A DNA stretch of 64,000 bases from Euborellia annulipes. Its lineage: Eukaryota > Arthropoda > Insecta > Dermaptera > Anisolabididae. This document shows, piece by piece, positions 10,238-22,204 of the stretch (position 1 is its first letter; each line of letters begins with the position of its first letter). Both the position numbers and the translations under genes were made by a program. The stretch is from the NCBI GenBank assembly GCA_023213315.1, contig JAKCPI010021922.1, forward strand, positions 1-64,000, in the 5' to 3' direction. The notes beneath the pieces were generated by a model. That model made no database searches and was not told where the DNA came from. It saw nothing but the letters and a program-made list of their open reading frames with translations.

Positions 10238-11572
10238 AAATGTCAATATTGATACTCTTAGAGCCAAGGGGAGGAGTTCGGAGCCCAGGAATATCCAATG
10301 TTAATTTATATTATTTCGAATACCAAATGGTATAAATAAATATGTCTCACATATATATCGTATTTAAATAATGAGTATCGTTTAAGTCTATATGGCCTAA
10401 GATGCCGAAGATTTAAAAAAAAACGAAGAATATTTAAATTACTTTTTAAACTCATAGAAACAGAAGTCTCTCATGAATAGTTAAAAAAACGCATAATCGA
10501 ATATTTATTTTAATATTATTCTCATACATAGATTAAAAAAATATATATATATATATATATAATAAATAAATGAGAAAATGAGAAAAAAAATTTTGTTCTT
10601 TTTTTTATACGTATTTATTGCAATGTCTAAATTAAAAACATTTGTCTTTGAACAGAGAGGTTCTCATAAGAGAAGGTGCTAATAAATAAAAAATCCCTCT
10701 GCCCTCCAAACAAAACTGAACTTCAAGGAACATTTATCTTAAAATTTAATATTATATAAAAAAATATAATAATTATTTATTCTTATAATTATAAACAGAT
10801 GGAAGTGCTTAACTCTTAAATGATAGGACAATGTTTCAAATAAATGAAAGTACAATATATTATAGCAAAATGAATGAAAAAAAAAAACTACTTAGAAAAC
10901 AATAGAATTTGAATTCAACAATTTTCAAAATTAGTTACTAAGTTCGCTAAAAAATCGTGCTGTTAACAAAACTTAACGATATAAACATGTCGAATGTATA
11001 TGATTTTTGATTTTATTATGTCATGCATGAAGAAACCAAGCGCCATTAACCTAAATCTGAGATAGGGAGCATTTCAATTGCACATTTGTAAACCAAACCA
11101 ATGACAATGACTTTTTTTCTAGTTTTATACAAAAAACTGCACAGAGTAATGTGTGATTTATTAATAAATAAAGAGGTAGGTCTTTTTCTCTACAAGATAG
11201 CGGTCTTTTCTCAATTTCGATAATAATGGCGCTTGGTTCCTTTATACATAACATCGTCCAACTATCTTGTTAGAATATGCAATATAAAAATGATACAATT
11301 ATTTCAATTGAATTTTCTTTTATTATTAGATATTTACAATAATATTGTCTAAATATAGAAACAAAAATTTTTAATCAACAATCAATCATCACTAAAGACG
11401 GACAAAAAGCTTAAAAATATGGAAAAAAGTGCTTAAAAAAGCATAAAAAATCTTGAATAAAAACTTGTTAAATAAGCATAAATTTTGAAAAAAAAAAAAA
11501 AAAAAAGCATCTCATAAGCACTTTCAACTCATACTAATGGCGGAACAAAGGGTGGGGGGGGGGGGCGTAATA

Positions 11573-11916
11573 TTATAATTCAACTTTTCTATTAGGATGT
11601 CGTTTCAATAAATGGGCTTTCAAATTTGAATTTCGTTTCGACCGGAATGGGCAATGTGGACATTTGAATTTAGGTTCAACTCCACACTCGTATCGTAGAT
11701 GTCGCAATAAAAGTCCTTTGTGCTTGTAACTTCGATCGCAATTATCACACAGAAATGAATTGATGGCGTCTTTTGAAGTCGTGTGCAAACTATTGATGTG
11801 TCTTTGTAAGTTGTATTTATTAAAACAGGAATAACTACATTGATGACAAAAGAATCGCTCCCGGGGGGTAGTGTTCTTATTGGTCGACGGTTCCAGAGCG
11901 AATTGTTTAACCGAAA
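11573..11916 (-). CDS. lola: A-class alternative 3' exon A8
   Basis: The T-tract runs straight into TTTTAG. The frame is open from the acceptor (VSVKQFALEPS), although the first Met lies beyond finger a. Finger a is a different subtype, with CFNK in place of CVYK (helix NKYNLQR), shared with A9 and A10. Finger b helix HKGLLLR, finger c helix RNSNLKA. A run of G/C bases sits immediately downstream of the stop. Confidence 0.84.
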
Positions 11917-13076
11917 CTAAAAAAAAAAAAAAAAAAAAAAAAAAGATTAATTTCTTCTGCAGAAATTGTGAATTGTAATAATCAAAGGAGCAATACCCCC
12001 CCCCCCTCCCGTTAATCTTAAAGCCAATAGGCCCGGGATCCCATGAATATTAATTTAAATTATTTGGATACTAAATGATATAAATAAATATCCCTCACAT
12101 ATTTGTATATCGCATTTAAATAGTGAGTAACGTTAAATGGCCTAAGATGCCGATAAGACTTGAAAAAAAAAATGAAAAATATTTAAATTACTTTTTAAAC
12201 AAACCGAAGTCTGAATAGCTTAAAACAACACGGATTCGAATATTTATTTTTAAATTATTTGATGAATCGTACATTAAAAAAAAAAGATGGAGAAATGAGA
12301 AAAAAAAATTTTTTGTTGTTTTTTCTTAAATTTATTAAAAGTCATAAGTTACATATCTTTGACAGAGCCTCTCAAGGAGAGGTGCTAACAAAAAAAAAAA
12401 AATTCCTCACCCTTCAAACAAAACTGAAATTAAAAATTTTAGAAAAACTCATGCAATTTACTAATATACAAAAAATACCCTGTTATGATATTAGCTAATA
12501 GAATAATATAATTATATTTATTTTTTTATTCTTATACTAAATAATATTATATTAATAATACTGTAGAAGAAAAAAACATGAAATAAGACAAGAGAATCAG
12601 TTGCAATAATCTACAGGAAGAAAAGAGAATTCAAATCTTTTCAAGTGGAATGCGAAAATACAATAATTTAAAAGACTGAAACATTACAGCAAAACGAATG
12701 AAAAAAAATGCAAACTTGGAAAACAAGTGAATTTCATCACACCAATTTTCAAAATTAGTTACTAGGTACGCCAATAGATGGTGCTGCTAAAAAAGTGAAA
12801 TATATGTAAAATGTGTATTTATTTATTTTTTTTTTATTTTATTTTTTTTTTTTTTTTTTGCAAAGCATAACATACTATACTTAACAAGTGTTCATAAAAA
12901 GACTAACACATTTGGAAAAGATTAAAATAAAGGATGGATATCAAAAATATACCGAAGTTTAGATAGATATTAGGAAAGGTTTTTTTTTTTTTCAACAGCG
13001 CTATCTTTTGGTAAAATTCTCTATTTTTTTAAAAAATTTCAGGTATATTTTTTATTTTAACTGAATAATTTTCAAG

Positions 13077-13426
13077 TTAATTTAGAATCGAGGGGTTTAT
13101 ATTTGGATGCTGTCTCAAAAAATGTGTTTTCAAATTAGACTTTTTTTTCGTCCGATGCGGACAGACTGGACATTGGAATTTAGGCTCAACTCCACATTCG
13201 TCTCGTAAATGTTCAAGTAGATGGCGTTTGAACTTGTATCTTCGAAAGCATTTCTCACACTGATGGGTGTTGCTCGCCTTTTTCGCAGTCAAGTGTACGC
13301 TACTGATGTGTCTTCGTAGGTTGTATTTATTAAAACATGAATAATTACAAGAGGGGCAAAAGAAACGTTCAGTGAGTGAAATGTTCTGATTGGTCGATTG
13401 ATCCAGATAGAATTGATTAAACGAAA
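13077..13426 (-). CDS. lola: A-class alternative 3' exon A9
   Basis: TTTCTAG then VSFNQFYLDQS. Finger a is of the CFNK subtype (helix NKYNLRR). Finger b has helix FKRHLLE and ends EHLRDEC, the Asp resembling B-class fingers. Finger c helix is KKSNLKT. The tail NINPSILN is longer than the usual NRxVEI, because the frame runs a few codons past the usual stop position. Confidence 0.86.
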
Positions 13427-13751
13427 CTAGAAACAAACAAAAAAAAGGAAAAAAAAGAGATTAATTTATATTGCAGAAATAGTGAGTCGAAAGGTTGTGA
13501 ATTCTATTAAAAAACAAACTCTAAATGAACAATACTCCCACCACCCCAAGCCGAGATATTAGTTGACAAAAGTCAATATTGATAATCTTAAAGGCAGTCA
13601 GATGAATATATATTAAATTCATTTGGATGTCAAATGGTATAAATAAATATGCCTCACATTTATATGATATTTAAATAATGATTAGTGTCCCTGATTTCAG
13701 TGGAATATAAGGAAGGATATAAAAATATCCCGAAATCAGAGAATTTTATAT

Positions 13752-13860
13752 ACGGTACTAGTCGCAAAGCCCGCCTCTGGGGGCTTTCCGACTAGCTAGG
13801 GGCTGCGCGCATTTGGCGGCCAAGTTTGCTGGCAATTTAGAATAGTTCTTGTTGCAATGC
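13752..13860. other. GC-rich island of unknown origin
   Basis: GCAAAGCCCGCCTCTGGGGG, GCTGCGCGCATTTGGCGG: a short GC-rich stretch in AT-rich spacer, with GCGAAGCCCGGCCCACAATC nearby at 14014. Probably the remains of a transposon. No frame or ends recognised. Confidence 0.35.
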
Positions 13861-14334
13861 AAAATTAAAAAAAAAATTTATTTTTAAATATCTGATTTAT
13901 TAAATCGTACATTTCTTCTTTCTTGAATATAATTACCAACTCTTACAGTGAGAGAATGCTGGATATATTTAGTTTAGTTAAAAATTGCAATACGTGCTCT
14001 ATTCTGTTTTTGCGAAGCCCGGCCCACAATCCTATTGAATACCTACAAAGCTGGTCACAGAGCTACTAAATGCCTCTCTAATTTCCAAGTCAATTTGTAG
14101 ATTTGTTGTTCCCATAATGAAAAAATTTGATTATAATTAATTTTCCACAAAATTTAAGAGAATCAGTTTATTACTAAATTACTCCCAAATCCATGTACTA
14201 AATGTGTACTTGATTTGAATTAGATTTATTGAAAATTATGGATTTTATACATATAAATATATTGTACATACATAAATACATTTTTCCCATTTCATTTTTA
14301 TATATATTGATATATACAATTATAGCATTATTCG

Positions 14335-14470
14335 TAAATAATTTTGACAATTTACAAGATATTTATTTTGTTTAAATACGACAATTTATGACATTGAAAT
14401 TTCATTTCTGTATGAGCTTGGCCATGGACTCATCTAGAGAGAATCGTAATATAAAAATAGTACAATTATT
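14335..14470 (-). pseudogene. Fossil B-type exon head
   Basis: Alignable head (GAGTCCATG, AATGTCATAAATTG) between A9 and A10, with several deletions, and the acceptor changed to TATTACG. Confidence 0.5.
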
Positions 14471-14637
14471 TCACTTTAATTTATTTCTTTTATTAATTTA
14501 TATATATTGATATTGTTTTATTTTTTTCGTTGAGTTATTTTTGAGACAATTTAGAATCAAGGGGTGATCTCTCCAAATTTTTTTTGGTTAATTTAAAAGA
14601 TATCTGGGAACAATATTCACATGTCAATACATAGATA

Positions 14638-14981
14638 TTATATTTCAACTCTTCTATTAGGATGTTGTTTCAATAAATGTTTTTTCAAAGTTGACTTATG
14701 TTTAATCCGTAAGGAGCAAATTGGACATTGGAATTGAGGGTCCACTCCACACTCGTATCGTAGATGTCGAATCAGTTGATCTTTGTTCTTGTATCTTCGA
14801 TCGCATTGCGTACACTGAAAGGTTTTGTTGGCATCCTTCGGAGTCAAGTGCACGTTTTGGATGTGTCTTCGTAGATTGTATTTATTAATACATGAATATT
14901 TACAACGTGAGCAAAAGTATCGTTCCGGAATAAAAGAGTTTTGATTGGTTGAATGATCCAGAGAGAATTGATTAAACGAAA
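14638..14981 (-). CDS. lola: A-class alternative 3' exon A10
   Basis: The exon starts after TTTTTAG at 14981. The frame upstream of it also happens to be open through an in-frame EEINL segment. Finger a is CINK with helix NKYNLRR, finger b NKDQLIR, finger c HKSTLKK with the linker Gly-Val-Asp-Pro. Coding sequence is intact. Confidence 0.86.
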
Positions 14982-15334
14982 CTAAAAACCAAAAAAGAAA
15001 AAAAATGAGATTAATTTCTTCTCCAGAATTAATAGCTTGTGAATTGTAATAATTAAATAAGCAATATCGCCCTCCCCCTCCCCAGTGGCCGTCAAATTGA
15101 CATATGGCATTGCCATTATTGAATCTTAAAGCCAAGGTATCCCAGGCAGTTCGATGAATATTTATTTAAATTATTTGGATACCAAATGGTATGCAATTTG
15201 TGTAACAATTATTCATTTGCTTATACTTACATTATTTTTTCATTGACACTTGTAAGATTTTATTTTATTTATTTTTTTTTTTTTCAAAATTAGCAAAAAT
15301 TGTCTTTTTTCTCTGATGATTGTTTCAAAAACTA

Positions 15335-15665
15335 TTGTTTTCGAAAAAATGTCAAAGAATAAAAACTTTTACGCTAATATGGCCTTGGCAGTCGAAGCGC
15401 CCTTGACTAACAAAAACTTTTTAAAGCAAATGGGCCAGGCACGAAGATCCTCACGCTTTTTCTTCAACAACGAATATAATTTAATATAGAGGCAGAAAGA
15501 AAGACAGAATTCTCTAGAGCCAGTGGGCTTCCTTGGCGAGGCCAGGCAACCCCCCCCTCCCCTTCGGCTAACCTCGCGCTTTTCCCCGCCGCACTCGGGC
15601 GGTGTAACGCTTTTTTGTTAGGTGACGTTTTCCGCCAATTCACCCTACCGTAAGCAGAGTAAAAG
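15335..15665. other. GC-rich insertion of unknown origin
   Basis: GGCAGTCGAAGCGCCCTTG, CCTTGGCGAGGCCAGGCAAC, CCTCGCGCTTTTCCCCGCCG and CGGGCGGTGTAACGC stand out from the local composition. The edges are unclear and no target duplication is seen. Confidence 0.35.
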
Positions 15666-16430
15666 AACTTGGTTCCAAAAATGTATTTTAATTAATTTTG
15701 AACAGTAATATAAAAATATGAAATAAAAAACGCATTTTAAAATAAATTATTCTAATAGAGTAGGTTCAGCCCAGCCAAATAAAAAGCATAAATATGTTTC
15801 TTGATTTAGGAAATGTTTCGAGATATATATATTGTCTCAACAAATCAGTCACAATAATTATTATAATTATTTTTTTTATTCTTATTAAAAGATAAATCAA
15901 GGAATGATAAAATAAGATACTCTGAGAGGAATTGAAATGCTTTGGCAAGACGCGTTAATCTACAGGAAGAAAATTCGATTAGGTGGACCCATTTAACTCT
16001 TAAATGATAGATCAGTGTTACAGTTAATACAAGTACTTAAAGGACTGACACATTATTGTTAAATGACTGAAAAAATGGAAATAATTTACTTAGAAAACAA
16101 GAGAATTTCATTCCACCAATTTTCAAAATTAGATTCTATGTATGCCAACAGATGGTGCTGCTAAAAATTAAACGATATGTAAAATGTGTATTTTTGTCAT
16201 TTTTTGGTACGTGTGTTAGCATAACATAACATACTGTGCGTATCGAGTGTCTCTGAAATGACTAATATATTTACAAAAAATATTTAAAAAAAAAAAAAAT
16301 GGCGGGCATACTATATATAAAAATATCTGAATAAAATTTTAGAGTCAATTAAGAACCGAAGAGTGATATGTCCAGAAATTTTAAGTTACTTTGCCCCAGT
16401 CAATTATCACATAGGTTATATAATATGGAT

Positions 16431-16618
16431 ATTATATTTTAACATTTCTATTAGGATGCTTTCACAATAAATGTGTTTTCAAAGATGACTTATGTTTCGT
16501 GGGAAACGAGCATATTGGACAATGGAATTTAGACTCTACTCCACATTTGTATCGTAACTGTCGAAACAGTTGATCTTTGTTCTTGTATCTTCGATCACAT
16601 TGAACACACTGAAAAGTG
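16431..16618 (-). pseudogene. A-class pseudo-exon (fingers b and c only)
   Basis: Reading the minus strand from about 16618 gives FQCVQCDRRYKNKDQLFRQ, then KCGVESKFHC and a final finger. The usual RHLRYEC is RQLRYKC, so the zinc-ligand histidine is lost, the linker is Gly-Val-Glu-Ser, and a TGA interrupts the last finger just before its final histidine. No finger a and no acceptor are found 5' of it: the sequence jumps to unrelated spacer. This is a dead copy. Confidence 0.8.
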
Positions 16619-16741
16619 TAAATGAGTAGTGTCCATAAAATGATTAAAATATAAGGAAGGATATAAAAATATACCGAATTTTATTTGGAAAATCAGTAAA
16701 TTTTATTTCTATACGATATGTAGACTATACATTTTTATATC

Positions 16742-16786
<45 letters not shown>

Positions 16787-16789
16787 TGA

Positions 16790-16915
16790 ACTTCTCAAAT
16801 TGACAGGATTTATATCCTGTTTTATATTTTAAATATGAAAATGAAATTTCATTTCTTTATGAGCATTTTAAGACAATGTCAACTATTTTGATAAAATCTA
16901 CAATATAAAAATAGT
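16790..16915 (-). pseudogene. Fossil B-type exon head
   Basis: Between A10 and A11, near the A-class pseudo-exon. Minus strand after ATATTGTAG: DFIKIVDIVLKCS-like, followed by the remnant CCTGTCAATTTGAG. A shorter piece of the same fossil lies at 11248 to 11300 and another at 9415 to 9475. Confidence 0.5.
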
Positions 16916-17145
16916 ACTATAGTAATATAATATTCGACTTCTGAGGAAAGAAGTCTTCGAATCGTCGAAATAATTTGGTTGGCCTGAATTTTTTCCGAAA
17001 AACGAGCGTAATATTTCTTTAAAATTTCAGGTCTTTTTGTATTTAACTGAATAATTTTTGAGTCAATTTAGAATCCAGATGTGACCTTTCCAAAATTTTT
17101 TCATTACTTTAAATTATATCATTGGTCAATTATCACATAGATATT

Positions 17146-17730
17146 AGGGGTATTCATGATCTTGCGTTTTGTCGTAAATTTCCAAAATCGTAAACAGTTT
17201 AGCACAAAAGTTAACGAACGGACCAAAAATAAATTTGTCCTTTGTCGTATTTGATGACTATCGTTGAGATCGAACAACATTCATAACCTACTAAAAGTCT
17301 TTTTCTTTTTAAAATTGTATCACATATCTCATTCATTTTTATTTTTAAATAAATAAATAAGAGAAACAAACAAAACAACACACTAAACACTTGAAAACAA
17401 AACACAAACACTTTTTAGGTTAGAAAAACTTTGACATTTCTAATGGCGGAAATTGGTTTACAACATACGACACCGATATAACAGACCTGTGGCCGTCGTA
17501 TGTACTATTTAGCAATACGAGAGGTAAATGTCGTATATCGTATACTCAAATAAGACATAGGAGACTTTTAAGACGATAGGACGTCGTATATACAAGATGA
17601 TGAATACCCCTACTGTAACATTTGGTCACCAATACACCCTGGGTAAATTAGACGCCAAGAATTTTAGTCTTCTTAGACTTTTAAGACGATAGGACGTCGT
17701 ATAGGCCTATACAAGATCATGAATACCCCT
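17146..17730. mobile_element. TIR DNA element (585 bp) in the stop codon of exon A11
   Basis: The ends are perfect 19-bp inverted repeats AGGGGTATTCATGATCTTG / CAAGATCATGAATACCCCT, flanked by ATT at 17143 to 17145 and 17731 to 17733. Removing the element and one ATT restores the CATAGATATTATATTTCAAC seen at the same place in other A units, giving a clean empty site. The right end is partly duplicated inside (17564 to 17611 and 17676 to 17730). No transposase is encoded. Confidence 0.85.
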
Positions 17731-17731
17731 A

Positions 17732-18069
17732 TTATATTTCAACACTTCTATTAGGATGTTTAAACAATAGATGGGTTTTCAAAGTTGACTTTTGTTTCGA
17801 CCTATACGGACAAAATGGACAATGGAATCTTGGCTCAACTCCACACTCGTATCGTAGATGTCGATTCAGATTCGCTTGAGTCTTATATCTTCGATTGCAT
17901 TGCGTACACTTATAGATGCCGTGTTTCGAAGTCATGTGCTTTTTACGAAGGTGTCTTTGTAGGGTATTTTTATAAATACATGAAAAACCACAATGGGGGC
18001 AAAAGACTCGTTCTGGAAGGCAAGAGTTCTCATTTGTCGAAAGATCCAGAGAGGCCTGATTAAACGAAA
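17732..18069 (-). CDS. lola: A-class alternative 3' exon A11, stop codon at a transposon boundary
   Basis: Acceptor TTTTCAG, phase 1, VSFNQASLDLS. The frame is open from the acceptor through finger a (YKNTLQR), finger b (TQANLNR) and finger c (QKSTLKT). The first Met is internal, so a Met-based call would lose finger a. The TAA stop overlaps the ATT target duplication of the 585-bp TIR element at 17146 to 17730. The exon therefore ends at the transposon and all its 3' flank is transposon sequence. It is the A exon nearest the B block. Confidence 0.85.
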
Positions 18070-19664
18070 CTGAAAACCAAAAAAGAAAAAGAAAAAAACA
18101 ATTAATATCTTGAAAATATTCTTTATTTTCGCACGTGTATCTTTTAAAGACTGAATGAGTGAAAAAATGCCGCTCCCAAAATTCCCATTAAGCTAACGAG
18201 TACACCCATTAGATTTTAATTATGAAAATTTAGAATGAATGCTACATATTTTTTTTTTAATAGCGAAAGTGAACACACTTGCTAAAGTAACTTTAAACAG
18301 AAGTAGACTTTTACAGGATACACCAATGGGTTAGTACCTTCGGAAATAATTATTTTCTCAAGTGCAATTTAATAATTATTTATTATTGGTAGAATAATTA
18401 AGAGAAAGCAGCTAAAGTTTTTTTACTTTATATTTATCTCACGCTGGGCTTGCGCGAGAAAAAATGTAATCTGCTCCCACTTAATTACCTCTGCCAATAA
18501 TATTCTGCACACAACATTAAAACTCAGAATTAAAAATTAAAAAGCTAATATGTTTCAATATATTATTTAAAAACATCACCTTGTATTTCAGCATTGGTTT
18601 GTCATCTTCACAAATGATACGAATATACCTGGTAAACTGAGTAGTGTTTTTATACCAATAAATAATATAATGAAACATATCAGCTTGTGTTTTTTTGTTT
18701 TGTTTTAATTTACATAACTGTAAAAAAAAAAAAAAAATGTATTTTTTGTATTCTACTCGTACTCGTAGTACAAACTAGGGAATTACATCCTATCGATTTT
18801 CAAAATTAGTTGCTGTACATGTTCATGCCATGAACCAGTGGTGTATGTGTGTGTTGATCATTTGGAAAATTGGAATAAAATTCTCTGCTTGAACGAAACA
18901 TTTTTAATCGTATTTTGATGTGTCAGTCCTTTACACTAGGGAAATATATGCCGTTTAAGAAGAACAAAAAAAAAAAACATTCGTTTGCAATTCACCACTT
19001 AAAATCTTACAATATAGAAATAGGAATTCATAGAGTATGCTTAAAAAAATTTTTTTTTCTTTGGATTTAATGAGCCATATCTAATGAAATAAATCAAATT
19101 TCAAAATACGGTATATATTTAAAAAAATTGCTACAGGAAATACAGTATATTACAATAATTTAGATGATTAGAAAGATTCAACTAATCTACTGATAAAATT
19201 AGTGATACTAAACCTTTTTAATAAAATATAATACAATTGCAAAATTGCTAACGTAATTTATTCTAGAGCTTAAATAATGGCTTGGATTACATGGGAGGTG
19301 TTTGAACCCCCAAAAAACGCTCGTGGCAGGCCTTTAGTACAAATTATAATTAATTGGAAAATATATTAATAATATATTTTATAGTTATTTATTTAAATAA
19401 ATATAGGATATACATAGTGATTGATTTTCGTTAGGTTCACTTAGTGTCATAGAGAAAGTAAAAAAAAAAAATATTTATGTACTTTCTTTTACCTTATTAT
19501 TGCAATAAATAGAAATGGAAATTAGGAAAGAAAAAGAAAGTATGTACAAATATTTTTATTATTAAAAAAAAAGAGATTAACAATTATAATAACGTAGTAG
19601 CCACAAACCCGTCGAAACGTTGTACAGTATTTACATTTTGATAATAAATAATTAATACAAATAA
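18070..19664. other. Boundary spacer between A and B blocks
   Basis: AT-rich, with only a short match to A-unit spacers (GATTTTCAAAATTAGTTGCT near 18797). It has no exon, no SINE and no convincing palindrome. It separates two exon classes with different acceptors. Confidence 0.6.
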
Positions 19665-20086
19665 TTAAAAATTTCCATAATAAGAATGTTTACGTTGAAT
19701 ATGCCCTTTGAGGCTTGATTTCTGTTTACAGCGATAAGGGCAAAAATTACAATGAAATTTAGGCTCAACGCCGCATTCATCATTTAAATGACGATTCAAA
19801 TCACTTTTATATTTATAATTCCTATTACATTTATGACAACAAAATAATTGTGATCTTAAATGTGTATTCCTGATATGACGTTTCGCATATGTAATATGAG
19901 TGAAACGAGCAGGACACTGTGGACAGCCATAGGGCTTCGACAGGTAACCATCACATTTATTAAATTTTATATGTTGTTTTAAATTTGAGTGTAACGTGAA
20001 TAGTTGCAAACATTTGTGACATTGAAATTTTAATCCATTATGAGCGTTTTGAGACAAGGTCATGGACTCAAATATCTTCATAGAAT
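19665..20086 (-). CDS. lola: B-class alternative 3' exon B32 (lola-like, 4 zinc fingers)
   Basis: Most distal B exon. The acceptor is TTTTGCAG rather than the usual TTTTACAG. The head reads DSMKIFESMTLSQNAH, unlike the TENRREE head of other B exons but very like the fossil heads in the A block, so it may be close to the ancestor of both. Finger 1 is C2HC (LHSNLKQ helix), finger 2 HITYAKR, finger 3 C2HC YKSDLNR, finger 4 C2H2 QKSSLKG. Confidence 0.87.
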
Positions 20087-20194
20087 CTGCAAAATACAAA
20101 CAGGATAATTATTACAGATTCTTTCTTTTATTATTACATATTTACAATAATTATAGAAATAAAGATTTTAAATCAAATTTGTTTTTAATATAGT

Positions 20195-20580
20195 CACGGG
20201 CGTATATAAAATTTTTCGGGGGGGGGGGGACTCATTTTTATATAACCCCCTCCTCCATGTACAAAAATATTTCAAAATACCGGATGTACCTGAGCCCCGA
20301 GACAAAAGTTTTATTAAACAAAATGCTATATTACATATTTTTTACTACTTTTAATTTTTATTTTAATTCATCCTGTTTTCTAATAAATTTATCCAGCTAT
20401 AAATCTACCTTTCTCTACTTTTAATTATGCGACGCACTTTTTCAAACAAAAATGTAGATATTGGCCATAAAAATATAGATTTTGGCCAAATGCCCGTATT
20501 TATGTATATAGATTTAAAAAATTTCAGAGGCGTGGGCTCAGGCCCACTCGCCCCCCCCCCCCCCCTTATATACGCCCCTG
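20195..20580. mobile_element. hAT-like non-autonomous element, 386 bp
   Basis: Ends CACGGGCGTATATAAAA and TTATATACGCCCCTG are inverted, with G- and C-runs just inside. The 8-bp flanks AATATAGT and AGTATAGT match at seven of eight bases, the duplication length typical of hAT elements. Confidence 0.75.
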
Positions 20581-21005
20581 AGTATAGTAGTAATGAAGCA
20601 GAGTGTTTGTTAAAAACCTAAATTCGGGTTGGCGAACCTAGGGCATTTGTGGGCATGCTGAGTTCAAATCAAAAAATCTGGGGTTCGAATCCCGGAGGAA
20701 CCTAATTTTTTTACGGCCGTTTATGTACATATAGGAATTATAATTTCTTATTTGGATTGAAAATATCAGATATTTTCATTTATGTAATTTATTATTATTT
20801 ATTTAAATAAATAAAGCATATACAGAGTGATTGATTTTCGTTATGTTCACTTATGTTGGTTGGTGTAATAGACAAAGTAAAAAAAAAAAAATCAATTAGA
20901 AATGGAAGCTAGGAAAAAAAAAGAAAAAGTATTTACAAATATGTTTATTTAAAAAAAAAAAAAAAAATACAATTACAAACAAAAGTTATATAATAATAAA
21001 AACAT

Positions 21006-21415
21006 TTAATATGAATGTTTACGTTGGATATGCCCTTTGAGGCTTGATTTCTGTTTACACCGATAAGGGCAAAAATTACAATGAAATTTAGGCTCAACGC
21101 CGCATTCATCTTTTAAATGTCTTGTCAAATGATTTTTATATTTATAATTTCTATTACATTTAGGACAACAAAATAATTTTAGAAACGTGCTGGTATGAAT
21201 ATTTCGGATATGACGTTTCATGTGTTGAATACGAAGGAAACGCGAAGGGCAATGCGGACAGGCAAAGGGCTTATCCGAAGGGGTATTACATTTTAAAAAT
21301 ATATGTTGTCTTAAAAGAGCAGATGATGTGAATTGTAGTTTACATTTAGGACAGTAAAATATTCCTTCACGTCGATTTTCAGAGATGGTCATAAATTCAT
21401 ATACCCTGATAGAAT
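21006..21415 (-). CDS. lola: B-class alternative 3' exon B31
   Basis: Begins DSIRVYEFMTISENRRE after TTTTACAG. All four fingers are intact; helices for fingers 2 to 4: RIQHMKR, YKNHLTR, QKSSLKG. The finger 2 to 3 linker reads IRNIHTSTFLKLF, diverged from the INSIHNDSIQEIF that is nearly fixed in the rest of the block. Finger 4 is identical to that of B32. Confidence 0.88.
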
Positions 21416-21534
21416 CTGTAAAATACAAATATTATAAGATTATTTTATTTTGATTTATTCTTTAAAAAAAATTGAATATCTTAATTTTGCATCCAATTAT
21501 CATGCACATAGAAATGAAAATCGTAAAATAGTGG

Positions 21535-21785
21535 ATGGATTTTATGAGGCATCGCTCCTTCCCAGAACCCCGGCCCACATTTCTCGGCTGGTCTCGGATT
21601 AATCAAGTCAGAGTCACCCTCCCGGCCACCTCAAATTGGGCCCTTTGTGTCTGCAGGGTGCGATTTTCTACCCTTGACTACCGCAATGTTGAATTATTTG
21701 CGGCAAACTGAACTTGAACACGAGTTGTTTTGAAATTTCAGATCCGTAATCCGCAGCTTAACCAGCTTAGCGAGTTGCCTCCTCA
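21535..21785 (-). mobile_element. tRNA-headed SINE, family C
   Basis: The minus strand from 21785 has a tRNA-like head (GCTAAGCTGGTTAAGCTGCG), a body with TTTGCCGCAAATAATTCAAC and AAAGGGCCCAATTTGAGGTG, and ends GC-rich near 21540. The body recurs at 62590 to 62765. Confidence 0.6.
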
Positions 21786-22204
21786 ATAATAGTTTTGTCA
21801 TCACAGCAAGTGAATGAATAGAAAGTCACTTCTATTTGCTTCCTTTATTTTATTAATTTGTATAAAAAATACATATTCAAACACCTTTTTTTTAAATTAA
21901 AATAACGATGGTTACACAATCAAATACAAGCAAATATGAATATTATTGTAACATTTTTAAATTAAACTTTAACATTATAAATAGAAGAGTAATATAAAAA
22001 TAAAAATAACGCCACTTTTAAAACAGAAACATGCAAATTCAAACATGAATTGTGAATCGACAAAATTAATGTATTTGTTAATTCAATCATGTGACTAAAA
22101 AATAAGTTAACTTTGTAAAAATACAAAATTTTTTTAAGGCATTTAATAACCCTGTTATTATTTTTTTAATATAATTTAGAAAGAGAATTTCATTGCTCGG
22201 GTCG

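Larger units (their letters stand above)
665..17145 (-). other. Spacers of the A block
   Basis: Outside the listed elements, A-block spacers repeat a common series of phrases: an AT-rich zone with AATTCCTCTGCCCTCCAAAC, the GAATTTCATTCCACCAATTT / GCCAACAGATGGTGCTGC zone, a SINE S relic, and a fossil B head. They show that units of roughly 0.9 to 1.9 kb were duplicated whole. Microsatellites and T-runs (for example 16747 to 16786) are common. No further gene is seen. Confidence 0.6.

Noticed and set aside
11051..11254. 67-codon minus-strand frame
   Set aside because: No splice context or zinc ligands. ACCAAGCGCCATTA and TAATGGCGCTTGGTT at its two ends suggest a small inverted-repeat insertion instead.
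17785..18063. 92-codon plus-strand open frame
   Set aside because: Antisense shadow of exon A11. Similar shadows opposite B exons at 31246, 48469, 51744, 53510, 61705 and 63746 were also dropped.
339..18069. mod(mdg4)-type array
   Set aside because: That locus also uses alternative 3' exons, but they encode FLYWCH-type fingers. The C2HC-linker-C2H2 pair here is lola-like.
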